A stretch of DNA of 64,000 nucleotides from Streptomyces endophytica (GCF_026153355.1 NZ_CP110636.1:1736001-1800000); one strand, 5' to 3'. Positions 18,560-27,426 are shown, counted from the stretch's first letter. The notes: generated by a model not told the origin, from the letters alone. Made by a program: numbers and translations.

Positions 18560-19930
18560 ATGACGACCGTAAAGCCGATCGACGTGGAGGATGGCGCCGG
18601 CAGCGTGGAGGCCGTTGACGCCGCAGGGGCCGTTGGCGCCGCAGGGGCCAACGGAAACACCAGCACCATGGGAACCACCGGAACCACCGGAACCACCGGA
18701 ACCACCCACGCCACCAGTGCCCCCGGCAGCGCCCCGCTCGCCGAGGAGAGTGGGCTGGTGGTGCCGGTGGGGCGGGGGGACGGGTGTCCGTTTGATCCGC
18801 CGGCGGGGGTGGAGCGGGTGCGGCGGGAGCAGCCGGTGGCGCGGGTGACGCTGTGGGACGGGTCGTCGTGTTGGATGGTGACGCGGCATCAGGATGTCCG
18901 GGCGGTGCTCGGGGACCCGCGGTTCAGTGCCGATGCGACCCGGCCCGGGTTTCCGTTCCTCACGGCCGGTGGGCGGGAAATCGTCGCCAACAACCCCACC
19001 TTCCTCCGCATGGACGACCCCGAGCACGCCCGGCTGCGCCGGATGCTCACCGCGGACTTCATGGTCAAGAAGGTGGAGGCGATGCGCCCCGAGGTGCAGC
19101 GCATCGCCGACGAGTTGCTCGACCGGATGACCGACGGGCGGAGCGCGGCGGACCTGGTGGCCGAATTCGCGCTGCCGTTGCCCTCGTTGGTGATCTGCCT
19201 GCTGCTCGGCGTGCCGTACGAGGACCATGAGTTCTTCCAGCGGCGCAGCAGCATCCTGCTCAGCCTCCGGTCCCGGCCCGAGGACATCCGGACCGCGCAG
19301 CAGGAACTGCACGCGTACCTGGTCCGGCTCGCCGGGTCCAAGCGTGAGCGGCCGGACGACGCCATCGTCAGCCGGCTGGTCGCCCGGGGCGAGCTCGATG
19401 ACGTCGAGATCGCGTCGATGGGGCGGCTGTTGCTGGTCGCCGGGCATGAGACGACCGCCAACATGACGGCCCTCTCGACGCTCGCGCTGCTCCGCAACCC
19501 CGGCCAGATGGCGCGGCTGCGCAACGACCCGTCGCTGGTCAAGGGTGCCGTGGAGGAACTGCTGCGCTATCTGACGATCGTGCACAACGGTCTGCCGCGG
19601 ATGGCCACCGAGGACGTCACGCTCGGCGGCGTCACCATCCGCGCCGGCGAGGGCGTGCTGTGCACGCTCAACAGCGCGAACCGCGACGATGAGGTCTTCC
19701 CCGGCGGGGACGCCCTCGACGTCGGGCGCGATGCGCGCCGCCATGTCGCGTTCGGCTTCGGCGTCCATCAGTGCCTGGGGCAGCCGCTCGCCAGGGTGGA
19801 GCTGCAGATCGCGCTGGAGACGCTGCTCCGCCGGCTGCCGGACCTGCGGCTCGACGTCCCCTTCGAGGAGATCCGCTTCCGGCACGACATGGGGGTTTAC
19901 GGGGTGTACGCGCTGCCGGTTGCGTGGTGA
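18560..19930 (+). CDS. Cytochrome P450, CYP105-like
   Basis: 456 residues. Soluble bacterial P450 with the I-helix AGHETTANM, the ExxR motif in EELLRYL, and the heme loop FGFGVHQCLGQPLAR carrying the Cys ligand. The order and spacing resemble the CYP105 family, which hydroxylates diverse secondary metabolites and xenobiotics. The N-terminal 55 residues are extra low-complexity sequence with a GTTGTTGTTGTT run, unlike the usual start. GGAAGG precedes ATG 18560. A 3Fe-4S ferredoxin gene follows about 200 bp downstream and is the likely electron donor, as in the suaB/suaC-type operons. Confidence 0.92.
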   Translation: MTTVKPIDVEDGAGSVEAVDAAGAVGAAGANGNTSTMGTTGTTGTTGTTHATSAPGSAPLAEESGLVVPVGRGDGCPFDPPAGVERVRREQPVARVTLWDGSSCWMVTRHQDVRAVLGDPRFSADATRPGFPFLTAGGREIVANNPTFLRMDDPEHARLRRMLTADFMVKKVEAMRPEVQRIADELLDRMTDGRSAADLVAEFALPLPSLVICLLLGVPYEDHEFFQRRSSILLSLRSRPEDIRTAQQELHAYLVRLAGSKRERPDDAIVSRLVARGELDDVEIASMGRLLLVAGHETTANMTALSTLALLRNPGQMARLRNDPSLVKGAVEELLRYLTIVHNGLPRMATEDVTLGGVTIRAGEGVLCTLNSANRDDEVFPGGDALDVGRDARRHVAFGFGVHQCLGQPLARVELQIALETLLRRLPDLRLDVPFEEIRFRHDMGVYGVYALPVAW

Positions 19931-19964
19931 GCCGGGCCATGGCTTAGCCGGCTGGCCCTTCGAG

Positions 19965-20115
19965 CCACCCCGTTTCGGGCCACCCCGTTTCGGGCCACGT
20001 CGTTTCGGGCCACGTCGTTTCGGGCCACGTCGTTTCGGGCCCCCGCCGCTTCCAGGCGCCGGCCCACCGTTTTTGCCACCACTGACGTTTGCCACCACTG
20101 AGGCTTGCCACCACT
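19965..20115. repeat. 15-nt tandem repeats between P450 and ferredoxin
   Basis: Five copies of GTTTCGGGCCACSYC (about 19968-20040), followed by three copies of TTGCCACCACTGA (about 20075-20118). They separate the P450 from its ferredoxin by about 200 bp, an unusually long gap for such an operon. Confidence 0.75.
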
Positions 20116-20127
20116 GGGGAGAGAGTC

Positions 20128-20333
20128 ATGCGCGTCCACATCGACCAGGAGAAGTGCTGTGGGCCGGGAGCTGTGTGCTGTCCGCGCCCGACGTGTTCGA
20201 CCAGCGGGAGGAGGACGGGATCGTCGTGCTGCTCGATGCCGCGCCGCCGGCCGAGCTGCATGACGCGGTGCGGGAGGCCGCGGCGATCTGCCCGGCGGCC
20301 GCGATCACGGTGGAGCAGGTCGAGCGGGTGTAG
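20128..20333 (+). CDS. 3Fe-4S ferredoxin, one frameshift
   Basis: 68 residues after restoring one G at about 20161 (TGTGGGCCGGG, expected TGTGGGGCCGGG): MRVHIDQEKCCGAGSCVLSA, then PDVFDQREEDGIVVLLD and AAAICPAAAITVEQ. The Cys pattern (C-x5-C early, CP late) fits a single 3Fe-4S cluster that passes electrons to the upstream P450. GGGGAGAGAG precedes the ATG. Without the correction neither frame gives a complete ferredoxin. Confidence 0.87.
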
Positions 20334-20344
20334 CCGTCGGCGAT

Positions 20345-20446
20345 GCGGCTCCCGGCGACGCCCGCCGGATCGATCGGCGACGCCCGCTGAATCAATCGGG
20401 GATACCCGCTGGATCGATCGGCGACGCCCGCCGGATCGATTCGGCA
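20345..20446. repeat. 23-nt tandem repeats
   Basis: Four units close to GATCGATCGGCGACGCCCGC, with small changes (GAATCAATCGGGGATACCCGC), directly after the ferredoxin stop and before the secreted-protein gene. Confidence 0.75.
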
Positions 20447-20551
20447 GTACTCCTTCGTGTGACGGGCACATCGTCGGGCGTGTGCATGGGCAGCTCGCTT
20501 TTCGCGCGGGGCGCCGAGCCCCCGCGGGAGAAGTAGGGAAGGAAGCTGCCC

Positions 20552-20980
20552 ATGCGTGTGTCCGAGACCGTGCCCGAGACCGTGTCCGAGAGCCTGCCTG
20601 AAACCGTGTCCGTCCGCCGGCCCGGGCGTCTGCGGCGTTCCGTCACCGTGGTCGCCACCGCGGTCGGGGCCCTCGCGCTCGCCACGCTGCTGCCGGCGTC
20701 CTCGGCCGGGGCGGCCACCGGCCCGTTCAGCTACGTCTACGACGACGGGACCGGTGCGCCGCGCCTGGGGCTGCTGGCCGATCCGCCCAGCCGGGAGTGC
20801 CTCACGCTGCCGGAGGTCGCCGACCCGGCCGTTGCGCCCGCGCACACGCCACGGAACTACACCGCCTCCACGGCGACGGTCTTCGCCGGCGCCGACTGCA
20901 CGGGCGACTACTTCAACCTCCGGCCGAACGGCGGCCATGCCTCCGAGCGTCTGAAGGTACGGTCGGTCGTCTTCTCCTGA
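20552..20980 (+). CDS. Small secreted protein
   Basis: 142 residues. The leader has VSETVPETVSESLPET-type repeats, then RRPGRLRRSVTVVATAVGAL, a hydrophobic core and a probable cleavage near SSAGAATG. The mature domain of about 90 residues contains two Cys (SRECLTL, GADCTGDYFNL) that could form a disulfide. It resembles small beta/gamma-crystallin-like secreted proteins only weakly. GGGAAGGAAG precedes ATG 20552. Function unknown. Confidence 0.75.
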   Translation: MRVSETVPETVSESLPETVSVRRPGRLRRSVTVVATAVGALALATLLPASSAGAATGPFSYVYDDGTGAPRLGLLADPPSRECLTLPEVADPAVAPAHTPRNYTASTATVFAGADCTGDYFNLRPNGGHASERLKVRSVVFS

Positions 20981-20984
20981 CGAC

Positions 20985-21100
20985 ATGCCCACGGCCCTGC
21001 CCGCGGCCGTGACCATGCCTGCGGCCACGCCCGTGCCCGCAGCCACGCCCCTGCCCGCAGCCGCGCCCCTGCCCATGGCCGTACCCACGGCCCAAGGTGG
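20985..21100. repeat. Degenerate 18-nt repeats
   Basis: Repeats near GCCCCTGCCCGCAGCCAC in about six imperfect copies between the secreted protein and the alcohol dehydrogenase. Confidence 0.6.
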
Positions 21101-21180
21101 TTCCGCCAGTACTAGGCCTGCTGTGCATATGTTGAACGGTGCACTGGTTACGGAAAGCGGAACCACGCATTCTCGATGGC

Positions 21181-22236
21181 ATGACCCACACCTCTGTCTC
21201 CGCGTACGCCGCCCCCGCCCCGAAAGCACCGCTGGAGCGGATCACGATTCCGCGCCGCGAGCTGGGGGCCCACGACATCCTGATCGAGATCAAGTACGCC
21301 GGCATCTGCCACTCCGACATCCACACCGTGCGCGCCGAGTGGGGCGACGGCGGGAACTTCCCGATCGTCCCCGGCCATGAGATCGCCGGTGTGGTGGCCG
21401 AGGTCGGCGCCGGGGTCACCCGCTACCGGACCGGTGACCGGGTCGGCGTCGGCTGCTTCGTCGACTCCTGCCGGGAGTGCGACAACTGCCGGGCCGGTCT
21501 GCAGCAGTACTGCACCGGTGAGCTCGGCAACGTCGGTACGTACAACGCGACCGGCCGGGACGGCGAGACCACCCACGGTGGCTACTCCACCCACCTCGTC
21601 GTCGACGAGAACTACGCGCTGCGCATACCCGACTCCCTCCCCCTGGACGCCGCGGCCCCGCTGCTCTGCGCCGGCATCACCCTCTACTCCCCGCTCGCCC
21701 ACTGGAAGGCCGGTCCCGGCAAGAAGGTGGCCGTGGTCGGTCTGGGCGGCCTCGGGCACATGGGCGTGAAGATCGCGCACGCGATGGGCGCGGAGGTCAC
21801 CGTGCTGAGCCAGTCGCTGCGCAAGAAGGACGACGGTCTGCGGCTGGGCGCGGACCACTACTACGCGACCTCCGACCCGGCCACGTTCGAGCAGCTCGCG
21901 GGCACCTTCGACCTGATCGTCAACACCGTGTCGGCGAACCTGGACCTGAACGCGTACCTCGGGCTGCTGCGCACCGACGGCACGCTGGTCCAGGTCGGTG
22001 CCCCGGAACACCCGCTGCCGGTCGCGGCGTTCGCGCTGATCCCGGGGCGGAAGTCGCTCGCCGGGTCGATGATCGGCGGCATCCCGGAGACGCAGGAGAT
22101 GCTCGACTTCTGTGGTGAGCACGGGCTGGGCGCGGACATCGAGGTGATCGGCGCGGAGCAGATCAACGAGGCGTACGAGCGGGTGCTGGCGAGTGACGTG
22201 CGGTACCGGTTCGTGATCGACGCGTCGACGATCTGA
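21181..22236 (+). CDS. Zinc-dependent alcohol dehydrogenase (cinnamyl-alcohol/YahK type)
   Basis: 351 residues. Medium-chain dehydrogenase with catalytic zinc ligands in GICHSDIH and PGHEIAGVV. The structural zinc lobe carries four Cys ([19 protein letters not shown]). The cofactor loop is [18 protein letters not shown] and [13 protein letters not shown] suggests NADP(H). The C-terminus [14 protein letters not shown] is typical of the cinnamyl-alcohol dehydrogenase-like subgroup acting on aldehydes. ATG 21181 matches the family N-terminus ([11 protein letters not shown]); the in-frame ATG 21139 lacks support. Confidence 0.93.
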   Translation: MTHTSVSAYAAPAPKAPLERITIPRRELGAHDILIEIKYAGICHSDIHTVRAEWGDGGNFPIVPGHEIAGVVAEVGAGVTRYRTGDRVGVGCFVDSCRECDNCRAGLQQYCTGELGNVGTYNATGRDGETTHGGYSTHLVVDENYALRIPDSLPLDAAAPLLCAGITLYSPLAHWKAGPGKKVAVVGLGGLGHMGVKIAHAMGAEVTVLSQSLRKKDDGLRLGADHYYATSDPATFEQLAGTFDLIVNTVSANLDLNAYLGLLRTDGTLVQVGAPEHPLPVAAFALIPGRKSLAGSMIGGIPETQEMLDFCGEHGLGADIEVIGAEQINEAYERVLASDVRYRFVIDASTI

Positions 22237-22249
22237 GGCAACCGGCCGG

Positions 22250-22370
22250 GGCGTGCGCCGTCGCGGGGAACCGGCGGCTGCGGTGGGAAATGGTGGTGCG
22301 GAACCGGCGGACAGGCGAGGGGAAACGGTGGTGCGGAACCGGCGGCTGCGGCGGGAAGCGGTGCGCGGAA
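22250..22370. repeat. Imperfect GGAACCGGCGG repeats
   Basis: Three or four imperfect units combining GGAACCGGCGGCTGCGG and GGGAAAYGGTGGTGC between the dehydrogenase and the LAXTG gene. No gene seen. Confidence 0.6.
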
Positions 22371-22453
22371 GAAATCCGGGTACGTGCGGCAACCCCCGCG
22401 TCCGCCGGGCGTCGTGAGGGGTGAGGGCGCCAATCGGCGCCGCCCTTCGACGC

Positions 22454-23122
22454 ATGAACGTGGAGCAGCCGACCGTGACCCCGAAGCTCACCCCGTCCCC
22501 CACTACGGATTCCACCACGGATCCCACCATGGACCCGACCACGGAACCGACCACGGAACCGACCACGGAACCGACCACGGAACCGACCACGGACCCGACC
22601 TCGTTCCCCGCTACGGGGCACGCCCCTGCCTCCGGCCGCCGGGCCCCTGCCCGCGCCGGGCTCGTCGCGGCGCTCGCGCTGGCCGTCGTACCGGTGCTTG
22701 CCGTCCCGGTGGCGGCTGCCGGGTCGGCGTACGCCGCGGAGCGTTCGTCGGCCGCCGGTGCGTCGGCGGTGCCGAGTGCCCGGCCCACCACTCCCGGCCA
22801 CCACGAACCGACCGCCCCGCCCACGTCCGCCCGTCCGGAGCCGACCGCCCCGCCCTCCTCCCGTCCTGAGCCGTCCGCGTCGCCCACCCGGCCGGGACCG
22901 CGGCCGAGCACGGCGACGCCCAGCCCCAGCGTGCCGCCGGGCACGAAGCCGACCGCGGCGCCGAGCCCCGTTCCGTCGTCTCCGTCGTCCGCCGGGGGCG
23001 GCAAGCAACTCGCGCGTACCGGTGCCTCTTCCGGGACCACCGCGGCGATCGGCGGTGCCGCGGCCGCGCTGATCGCCGCGGGCGGCACCACCGTCTACGC
23101 GGTCCGCCGCCGGCGCGGCTGA
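22454..23122 (+). CDS. Sortase-anchored surface protein with LARTG signal
   Basis: The C-terminus is a sorting signal: LARTG, a hydrophobic segment (AAIGGAAAALIAAGGTTVYA) and RRRRG, of the LAXTG class handled by class E sortases in Streptomyces. The middle is Pro/Ser/Thr-rich and would be an extended wall spacer. Oddly, the apparent N-terminus has TTEPTTEPTTEP repeats (about residues 10-45) before a signal-peptide-like segment (RRAPARAGLVAALALAVVPV...GSAYA). A normal secretion signal should be at the start, so the true start may be internal or the repeats form an N-terminal extension. Confidence 0.8.
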   Translation: MNVEQPTVTPKLTPSPTTDSTTDPTMDPTTEPTTEPTTEPTTEPTTDPTSFPATGHAPASGRRAPARAGLVAALALAVVPVLAVPVAAAGSAYAAERSSAAGASAVPSARPTTPGHHEPTAPPTSARPEPTAPPSSRPEPSASPTRPGPRPSTATPSPSVPPGTKPTAAPSPVPSSPSSAGGGKQLARTGASSGTTAAIGGAAAALIAAGGTTVYAVRRRRG

Positions 23123-23157
23123 GTCCGTCCGCGCCGCCCGTCCCGGTACGTACGTCC

Positions 23158-23907
23158 ATGGAGTACTCCGCAGCCGTCTGCCCCGCCCCGGTCCGGTTCG
23201 CCGTGCCGGGGCGCCGGCGTGCCCGGTGGCGGTGGCTGGTGCCTTCGCGGTGGCTGGTGCCCGCGCGGTGGCTGCTGCACACCGTCCGGCCGGCCTCCGC
23301 CCACCGCGACACCTCCGACTCCCTCCGCGACAGCTCCCGTCCGGGCCCTCCGGCCCGACCCCTCCCGACGACGGGGGAGCCCCCGTGCCCGACGACGGGG
23401 GAGCCCCCACCGCCCGACCCTCCACCCACGATCAGCGAGCTCTACCACGCGCAGCGGCTCGCGATGGTGCGGCTGGCGGTGCTGCTGGTCGATGACCGGG
23501 CCACCGCCGAGGACGTCGTCCAGGACGCGTTCACGGCGCTCTACAAGCGGCACGGTGAGCGGCTCGCGGACGTCGACAACGCGCTGGCCTATCTGCGTAC
23601 GGCGGTCGTGAACGCGGCCCGTTCGGTGCTGCGGCGCCGGCGTACCGCGCGTGACTACACCCCGCCCCATGAGGCGGACGCGCCGTCCGCCGAGGAGCGG
23701 ATCGTGCTGGACGAGGAGCACCGCGAGGTGTTCGCCGCGCTGAGCGGGCTGACCGCGCGCCGCCGGGAGGTGCTGGTGCTGCGCTACTGGGGCGATCTGA
23801 CGGAAGCTCAGATCGCGGCCACGCTGGGGATCAGCCGCGGTGCGGTGAAGTCGATCGCCAGCCGGGCGCTGGACTCCCTGGAGAAGATCTTGGAGGGGCG
23901 GTCATGA
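23158..23907 (+). CDS. ECF sigma factor, SigE-like family
   Basis: 249 residues. The sigma-2 region reads ELYHAQRLAMVRLAVLLVDD, EDVVQDAFTALYKRHGERL, LAYLRTAVVNAARSVLRRRR. The sigma-4 region reads LSGLTARRREVLVLRYWGDL, AQIAATLGISRGAVKSIASRALDSL. About 90 extra N-terminal residues precede the sigma domain and contain a TTGEPP duplication from a 22-nt DNA repeat, so a later start is likely. The stop overlaps the next gene (ATGA), whose product has a membrane helix and may be its anti-sigma or partner factor. Confidence 0.85.
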   Translation: MEYSAAVCPAPVRFAVPGRRRARWRWLVPSRWLVPARWLLHTVRPASAHRDTSDSLRDSSRPGPPARPLPTTGEPPCPTTGEPPPPDPPPTISELYHAQRLAMVRLAVLLVDDRATAEDVVQDAFTALYKRHGERLADVDNALAYLRTAVVNAARSVLRRRRTARDYTPPHEADAPSAEERIVLDEEHREVFAALSGLTARRREVLVLRYWGDLTEAQIAATLGISRGAVKSIASRALDSLEKILEGRS

Positions 23908-26063
23908 ACGGTCCTGGCAGGCGGTCCGTGCGGCCGGTGGAAGACCGGTTGCGGCGGGCCTTCGCGGCGCGTGCGGAGAGCATCGAGGTCCGGGACCTGC
24001 GGCCGGCCGCGCCGCCCGGGCCGCGGTCGCACCCCGCCCGGCGGCCGGCCGGCCCGCGGCGGTCCCGAGCCCGCCGCTGGTGGCTGCGCCCGTCCTGGCC
24101 GGGCCACCCCGGGCTGCGCCGCTTCGGGCTGCCGTTGGCCGCGGCCGTGGCGGCCGCGGCCGTCGCCTTCGGCTATCTCGCGGCCGCTCCCGACGCGTCC
24201 CGGGCCCGTCCGACCGGCCGGCGCCCGCGACGCCGCCGCGCCCGGTACGCCCGTCGCCGTCACCGTCGCTCCCGGGCCGCCCACCGGCCCGGACGGGCCG
24301 TCCGCGCGCCCCTCGCCCGGCCGCACGTTCCCGGGCAGTGCCGCCCCGGACGGTGCGTCGGCGGGCGGCGCGTCCGCGGGCAGTACGTCCGGAGCCACCG
24401 CCTCGCCGGGGCCGGACGGCGAGCCGTCCCGGGCGCCGCGCACCGAGCCGTCGGAGCCGCCGCGGAGCAGCGGTACGGCGCGCCCGCCGGCGACTGCCAG
24501 CCCCAGCACGAGTACCGTGCCGACCGCGCAGAGCAGGGCGAACACATCGCCGGCCGCGCCGTAGACCGTCTCGGTGCGCGGCTGTACGGGCAGTTGGGCG
24601 ACGAGGGTCTGCCGGTCCGCGGTGAAGTAGTCGGCCGTGGACCGGATCCGGCCCTGGTGGTCGACGGCGGTGGCGACGCCGTGCACGGACTGCCGGATCA
24701 TGCTGTAGCCGTATTCGACGGAGCGGAGGACGGCCCGCTGGGCGTGCAGCGCGTCGAAGCCGGGCCAGTCGTTGGCGGGCACCATGACCAGGGCGGCTGC
24801 GTTGTCGGCCGCCTGTCGCATCAGGGCGGGGAAGTCGGCGTCGTAGCAGATGACGGTGGCCAGCCGGCCGTACGGCGAAGCGGCGACGGGTACGTTCCCC
24901 TTGCCGGGCCGCATCTGCTCCATGGGGGTGGGGTGGGTCTTGTCGTACGTCCAGGCGACCTTGCCGTCCGGGGTGACCAGTGCGGCGACGTTCCGTACGT
25001 AGGGGGCCTGCGGGACGAAGAGTTCGTAGGCCGCGTCGACGTAGACGTGGCGGGCCCGGGCGATCGCGGCGACCCGGCCCAGCAGCCGGTGCTCGTCGGC
25101 CGCCAGGACCCCGGCCTGGGTCTCCGGCCACACCACGATCCGGGCGCCGGCCCGCGCCTCCCGCTCGGTGCCGGCCACCAGGTCGTCGGCGACCGGCGCC
25201 AGCGCCGTACGCACCCGGCCGGGAGCGGCCCGGACCAACTCGCGGGGCCGGTACGGCCGCAGGCCGCCGGCCCGCATCGCCCGCTCGGTGGCCCGTTCCG
25301 CGGCGCGGCCGGCGCTGATGCCGGCGACCCGTACGGTCTTCGTCGTCGGCGGGAAGAACAGCAGCCGTGCGCCGCCGGCGCCCAGGACGACGGCGAGCAC
25401 CGCGGCCCACACCAGTGCGCCGCGCCGGATCTCCCGCGGGTGGAAGCCGCGCTGCCACGCCCAGTGGGCCGTCGAGGCGGTCCAGGCGACGACGAAGCTG
25501 ATGCCGTAGGTGCCGGTGACGGAGGCGAGTTGGAGCAGCGGCAGGAAGCCGTGCTGGGTGAAGCCGAGCAGACCGTAGTCGCCGAAGTCGACGAGCCGGG
25601 TGAAGAGGTACTCGCCGCAGACCAGGACCGTGGGGAAGGCCAGGGTGCCGGCCGCGGAGGCGGTGCGCGACGCGACCAGCCGGTCGGCGGCGAACGCCGC
25701 TGTCTGAAGAAGGGCGAGGGCGGCGAACGCGCCCAGTGCGGACGGCACGAACACCAGGCCCGTCGACAGCAGCCACACCAACTGGCCGAGTCCCAGCGCG
25801 TATCCGACGCGCAGCAGTCCGTGCCGGGCGGGCCGCAGCCGGGCGTAGCGCAGCAGGAAGACGGGGAACAGCCAGGCGGCGAGCGCCACATGCCAGTTGC
25901 TGTGCACGGCGAGGGCCAGGAGGACGGTGCCCGCCCACCAGAGCCGGCGGCCGGGGCGGCCCCGGCCGGGCGGACGCCCCCGCGCCGCCTTTCCCTCTCC
26001 TCTCGTGCGTCCCGTTCCTCCCGCGCTTCCCCCGCCTCGGAGCCGGGTGGTCACCTGTGGCAT
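23808..26063 (-). CDS. lnt: Apolipoprotein N-acyltransferase
   Basis: N-acylates the diacylglyceryl-modified Cys of lipoproteins at the outer face of the membrane. Six or so N-terminal helices (WWAGTVLLALAVHSNWHVAL to LFPVFLLRY and beyond) precede a nitrilase domain with the catalytic set: Glu in VVWPETQAG, Lys in YDKTHPTPME, Cys in VICYDADFP. The nitrilase domain ends near residue 520 (TETVYGAAGDVFALLCAVGTV). The remaining 200 residues to 23808 are Gly/Pro-rich, antisense to the sigma-linked gene, and far beyond the family's usual length, so the true stop was probably lost to a frameshift near 24300-24500. Confidence 0.82.
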   Translation of the reverse strand: MPQVTTRLRGGGSAGGTGRTRGEGKAARGRPPGRGRPGRRLWWAGTVLLALAVHSNWHVALAAWLFPVFLLRYARLRPARHGLLRVGYALGLGQLVWLLSTGLVFVPSALGAFAALALLQTAAFAADRLVASRTASAAGTLAFPTVLVCGEYLFTRLVDFGDYGLLGFTQHGFLPLLQLASVTGTYGISFVVAWTASTAHWAWQRGFHPREIRRGALVWAAVLAVVLGAGGARLLFFPPTTKTVRVAGISAGRAAERATERAMRAGGLRPYRPRELVRAAPGRVRTALAPVADDLVAGTEREARAGARIVVWPETQAGVLAADEHRLLGRVAAIARARHVYVDAAYELFVPQAPYVRNVAALVTPDGKVAWTYDKTHPTPMEQMRPGKGNVPVAASPYGRLATVICYDADFPALMRQAADNAAALVMVPANDWPGFDALHAQRAVLRSVEYGYSMIRQSVHGVATAVDHQGRIRSTADYFTADRQTLVAQLPVQPRTETVYGAAGDVFALLCAVGTVLVLGLAVAGGRAVPLLRGGSDGSVRGARDGSPSGPGEAVAPDVLPADAPPADAPSGAALPGNVRPGEGRADGPSGPVGGPGATVTATGVPGAAASRAPAGRTGPGRVGSGREIAEGDGRGRHGRGQRQPEAAQPGVARPGRAQPPAAGSGPPRAGRPPGGVRPRPGRRGRPQVPDLDALRTRREGPPQPVFHRPHGPPARTVHDRPSKIFSRESSARLAIDFTAPRLIPSVAAI
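23904..24564 (+). CDS. Single-pass membrane protein downstream of the sigma factor, frame and end uncertain
   Basis: ATG 23904 overlaps the sigma stop. The first 100 residues (VEDRLRRAFAARAESIEVRD, LRRFGLPLAAAVAAAAVAFGYLAAAPDAS) look like a cytoplasmic domain plus one membrane helix, as in proteins paired with SigE-type factors. Beyond about 24205 the frame turns Arg-rich, while another frame continues as a Pro/Ala/Thr-rich tail ending at 24564, so a frameshift is probable. The 3' part lies antisense to the end of the apolipoprotein acyltransferase frame. An anti-sigma role is inferred from position only. Confidence 0.5.
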
Positions 26064-26096
26064 TCCGCTGTCCCCCTCGTCGTTGCGCCGGTGCCG

Positions 26097-26178
26097 CCGT
26101 TGCTGTCGTCGCCGTCGTTGCTGCCGTTGCTGCCATTTCCGTCGTTGCTGCCGTTGCCGTCGTTGCCGTCGTTTCGGC
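26097..26178. repeat. Hexanucleotide repeat tract upstream of lnt
   Basis: GTTGCY and GTCGTT hexamers alternate about twelve times just upstream of the lnt start. No gene lies in 26064-26286. Confidence 0.75.
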
Positions 26179-26286
26179 CGACGCTAAGGAGCGCGGGGTC
26201 CCGGCACCGCCGCCGTTCGGCAGGAACGGCCCCCGACTTTCGTCAGGTCCGGGCCCTCCTTCGACCGGCCCGCGTTCCTCGCCCGT

Positions 26287-26322
26287 GGGCGTTAGCCGCG
26301 CGTTAGCCGATCAGCAGCGGCG
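26287..26322 (+). promoter_or_regulatory. 11-nt direct-repeat element upstream of a DUF4232 lipoprotein
   Basis: GGG followed by CGTTAGCCGCG and CGTTAGCCGAT, then CAGCAGCGGCG: three contiguous 11-nt units, the first two sharing CGTTAGCCG. The same arrangement, with the same flanks, lies at 37624-37658 ahead of the other DUF4232 gene. The 11-nt phasing is typical of OmpR-family response-regulator sites. Confidence 0.65.
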
Positions 26323-26362
26323 GCGCGGAAGGTCAGGGACACGCCATCGTCCGGGAGCCCTC

Positions 26363-26962
26363 ATGCCGCCGCTCTTCCCCTCCGCCCGCCGGGCCCTCGC
26401 CGCGGCGCTGACCGTCACCGCCGTCCTCGCGCCGGTCACCGCCTGCCACGGCACCGGCGCCAACCGGTCCGACGACCCGGCCACCGCCGTCTCCCCGGCC
26501 CCCGCCTCGCCGACCGTGACGGACGGCGGCCCGCCCCGGGGTCCGGGCGGCCGGGTCATCTGCACGCCCGAGATGCTCCGCTTCCACGCCGGCGCGCTGC
26601 CGCACCGGGCCCGCCGGATGCTGCTGACGGTCACCAACTACGCAAACCGGCCCTGCGACTTCGCTGCTCCGCACCATCCGCTGCTGAGCTTCGGCGACGG
26701 CCGCCGGCCCGCCGTGCCGGTGATCGGGCGCAGCCGGCCGGGCTCCGTCGGCACCCTCGCGCCCAACGCGACGGCCTACGCCCTGATCACCACCGGTACG
26801 GGCGGCAACGGCCGGAAGGTCTCGCAGTTCGGGGTCGCGCTGGCCGCGCACACCGTCGCCACCCAGGTCGGCCTGGGCGACCGCACCCCGGCCCGGGTCG
26901 ATCCGCGCACCGCCCGCGTCACGTACTGGCAGCCCAGCCGGGCGGCCGCCCTGCGCTGGTGA
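26363..26962 (+). CDS. DUF4232 lipoprotein
   Basis: 199 residues. The leader ends LTVTAVLAPVTAC, a lipobox with Cys 28. The DUF4232 domain follows with RVICTPEMLRFH, RRMLLTVTNYANRPCDF, VGTLAPNATAYALITT and a C-terminal ARVTYWQPSRAAAL. Two Cys in the domain (VICT, PCDF) may pair. Function unknown; DUF4232 proteins are exported in actinomycetes. A second DUF4232 lipoprotein lies at 37730 and shares an upstream direct-repeat element, suggesting joint control. It is the sort of substrate Lnt would acylate. Confidence 0.85.
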   Translation: MPPLFPSARRALAAALTVTAVLAPVTACHGTGANRSDDPATAVSPAPASPTVTDGGPPRGPGGRVICTPEMLRFHAGALPHRARRMLLTVTNYANRPCDFAAPHHPLLSFGDGRRPAVPVIGRSRPGSVGTLAPNATAYALITTGTGGNGRKVSQFGVALAAHTVATQVGLGDRTPARVDPRTARVTYWQPSRAAALRW

Positions 26963-27129
26963 GGCGGATCCGGGGGCCCGCGCGGCGACTTCCGGGCGGG
27001 TGCCTGCCCGGCAGACCCCGGGCCCGGACCAGGCCATCGGGGGTTTCGGTCCCGGTTTTCGGCAAAGATCACCTTTCCACCGCTGCGGGATGGCTGCGCC
27101 CGGTGCCGCTCGCCCGGTAGGCTTTCCGT

Positions 27130-27426
27130 GTGATCTTCAAGCGCATCGGAAATGGGCGGCCGTACCCCGACCACGGCCGGGAGAGCACCCGCCAGTGGGC
27201 GGATGTCGCCCCGCGCCCGGTACGCCTCGACCAGTTGGTGACCACCAAGCAGCAGCTCGACCTGGAGACGCTGCTCGCCGAGGACTCGACGTTCTACGGC
27301 GACCTCTTCGCGCACGTCGTGAAGTGGGAGGGCGACCTGTATCTGGAGGACGGTCTGCACCGCGCGGTGCGCGCCGCGCTCCAGCAGCGCCAGGTGCTGC
27401 ACGCCCGGGTTCTCGAACTGGACTGA
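27130..27426 (+). CDS. Conserved hypothetical protein of about 98 residues
   Basis: Starts at GTG 27130 (VIFKRIGNGRPYPDHG) and contains VRLDQLVTTKQQLDLETLLA, FYGDLFAHVVKWEGDLYLED and GLHRAVRAALQQRQVLHARV. It is well conserved next to the LytR-C/upp genes in streptomycetes as far as I recall. Compact, soluble, no signal. Function not recognised. Confidence 0.8.
   Translation: MIFKRIGNGRPYPDHGRESTRQWADVAPRPVRLDQLVTTKQQLDLETLLAEDSTFYGDLFAHVVKWEGDLYLEDGLHRAVRAALQQRQVLHARVLELD

Noticed and set aside
23904..26306. 800-codon plus-strand frame through lnt
   Set aside because: Only its first 100 codons look real; the rest is antisense to the nitrilase motifs of lnt.
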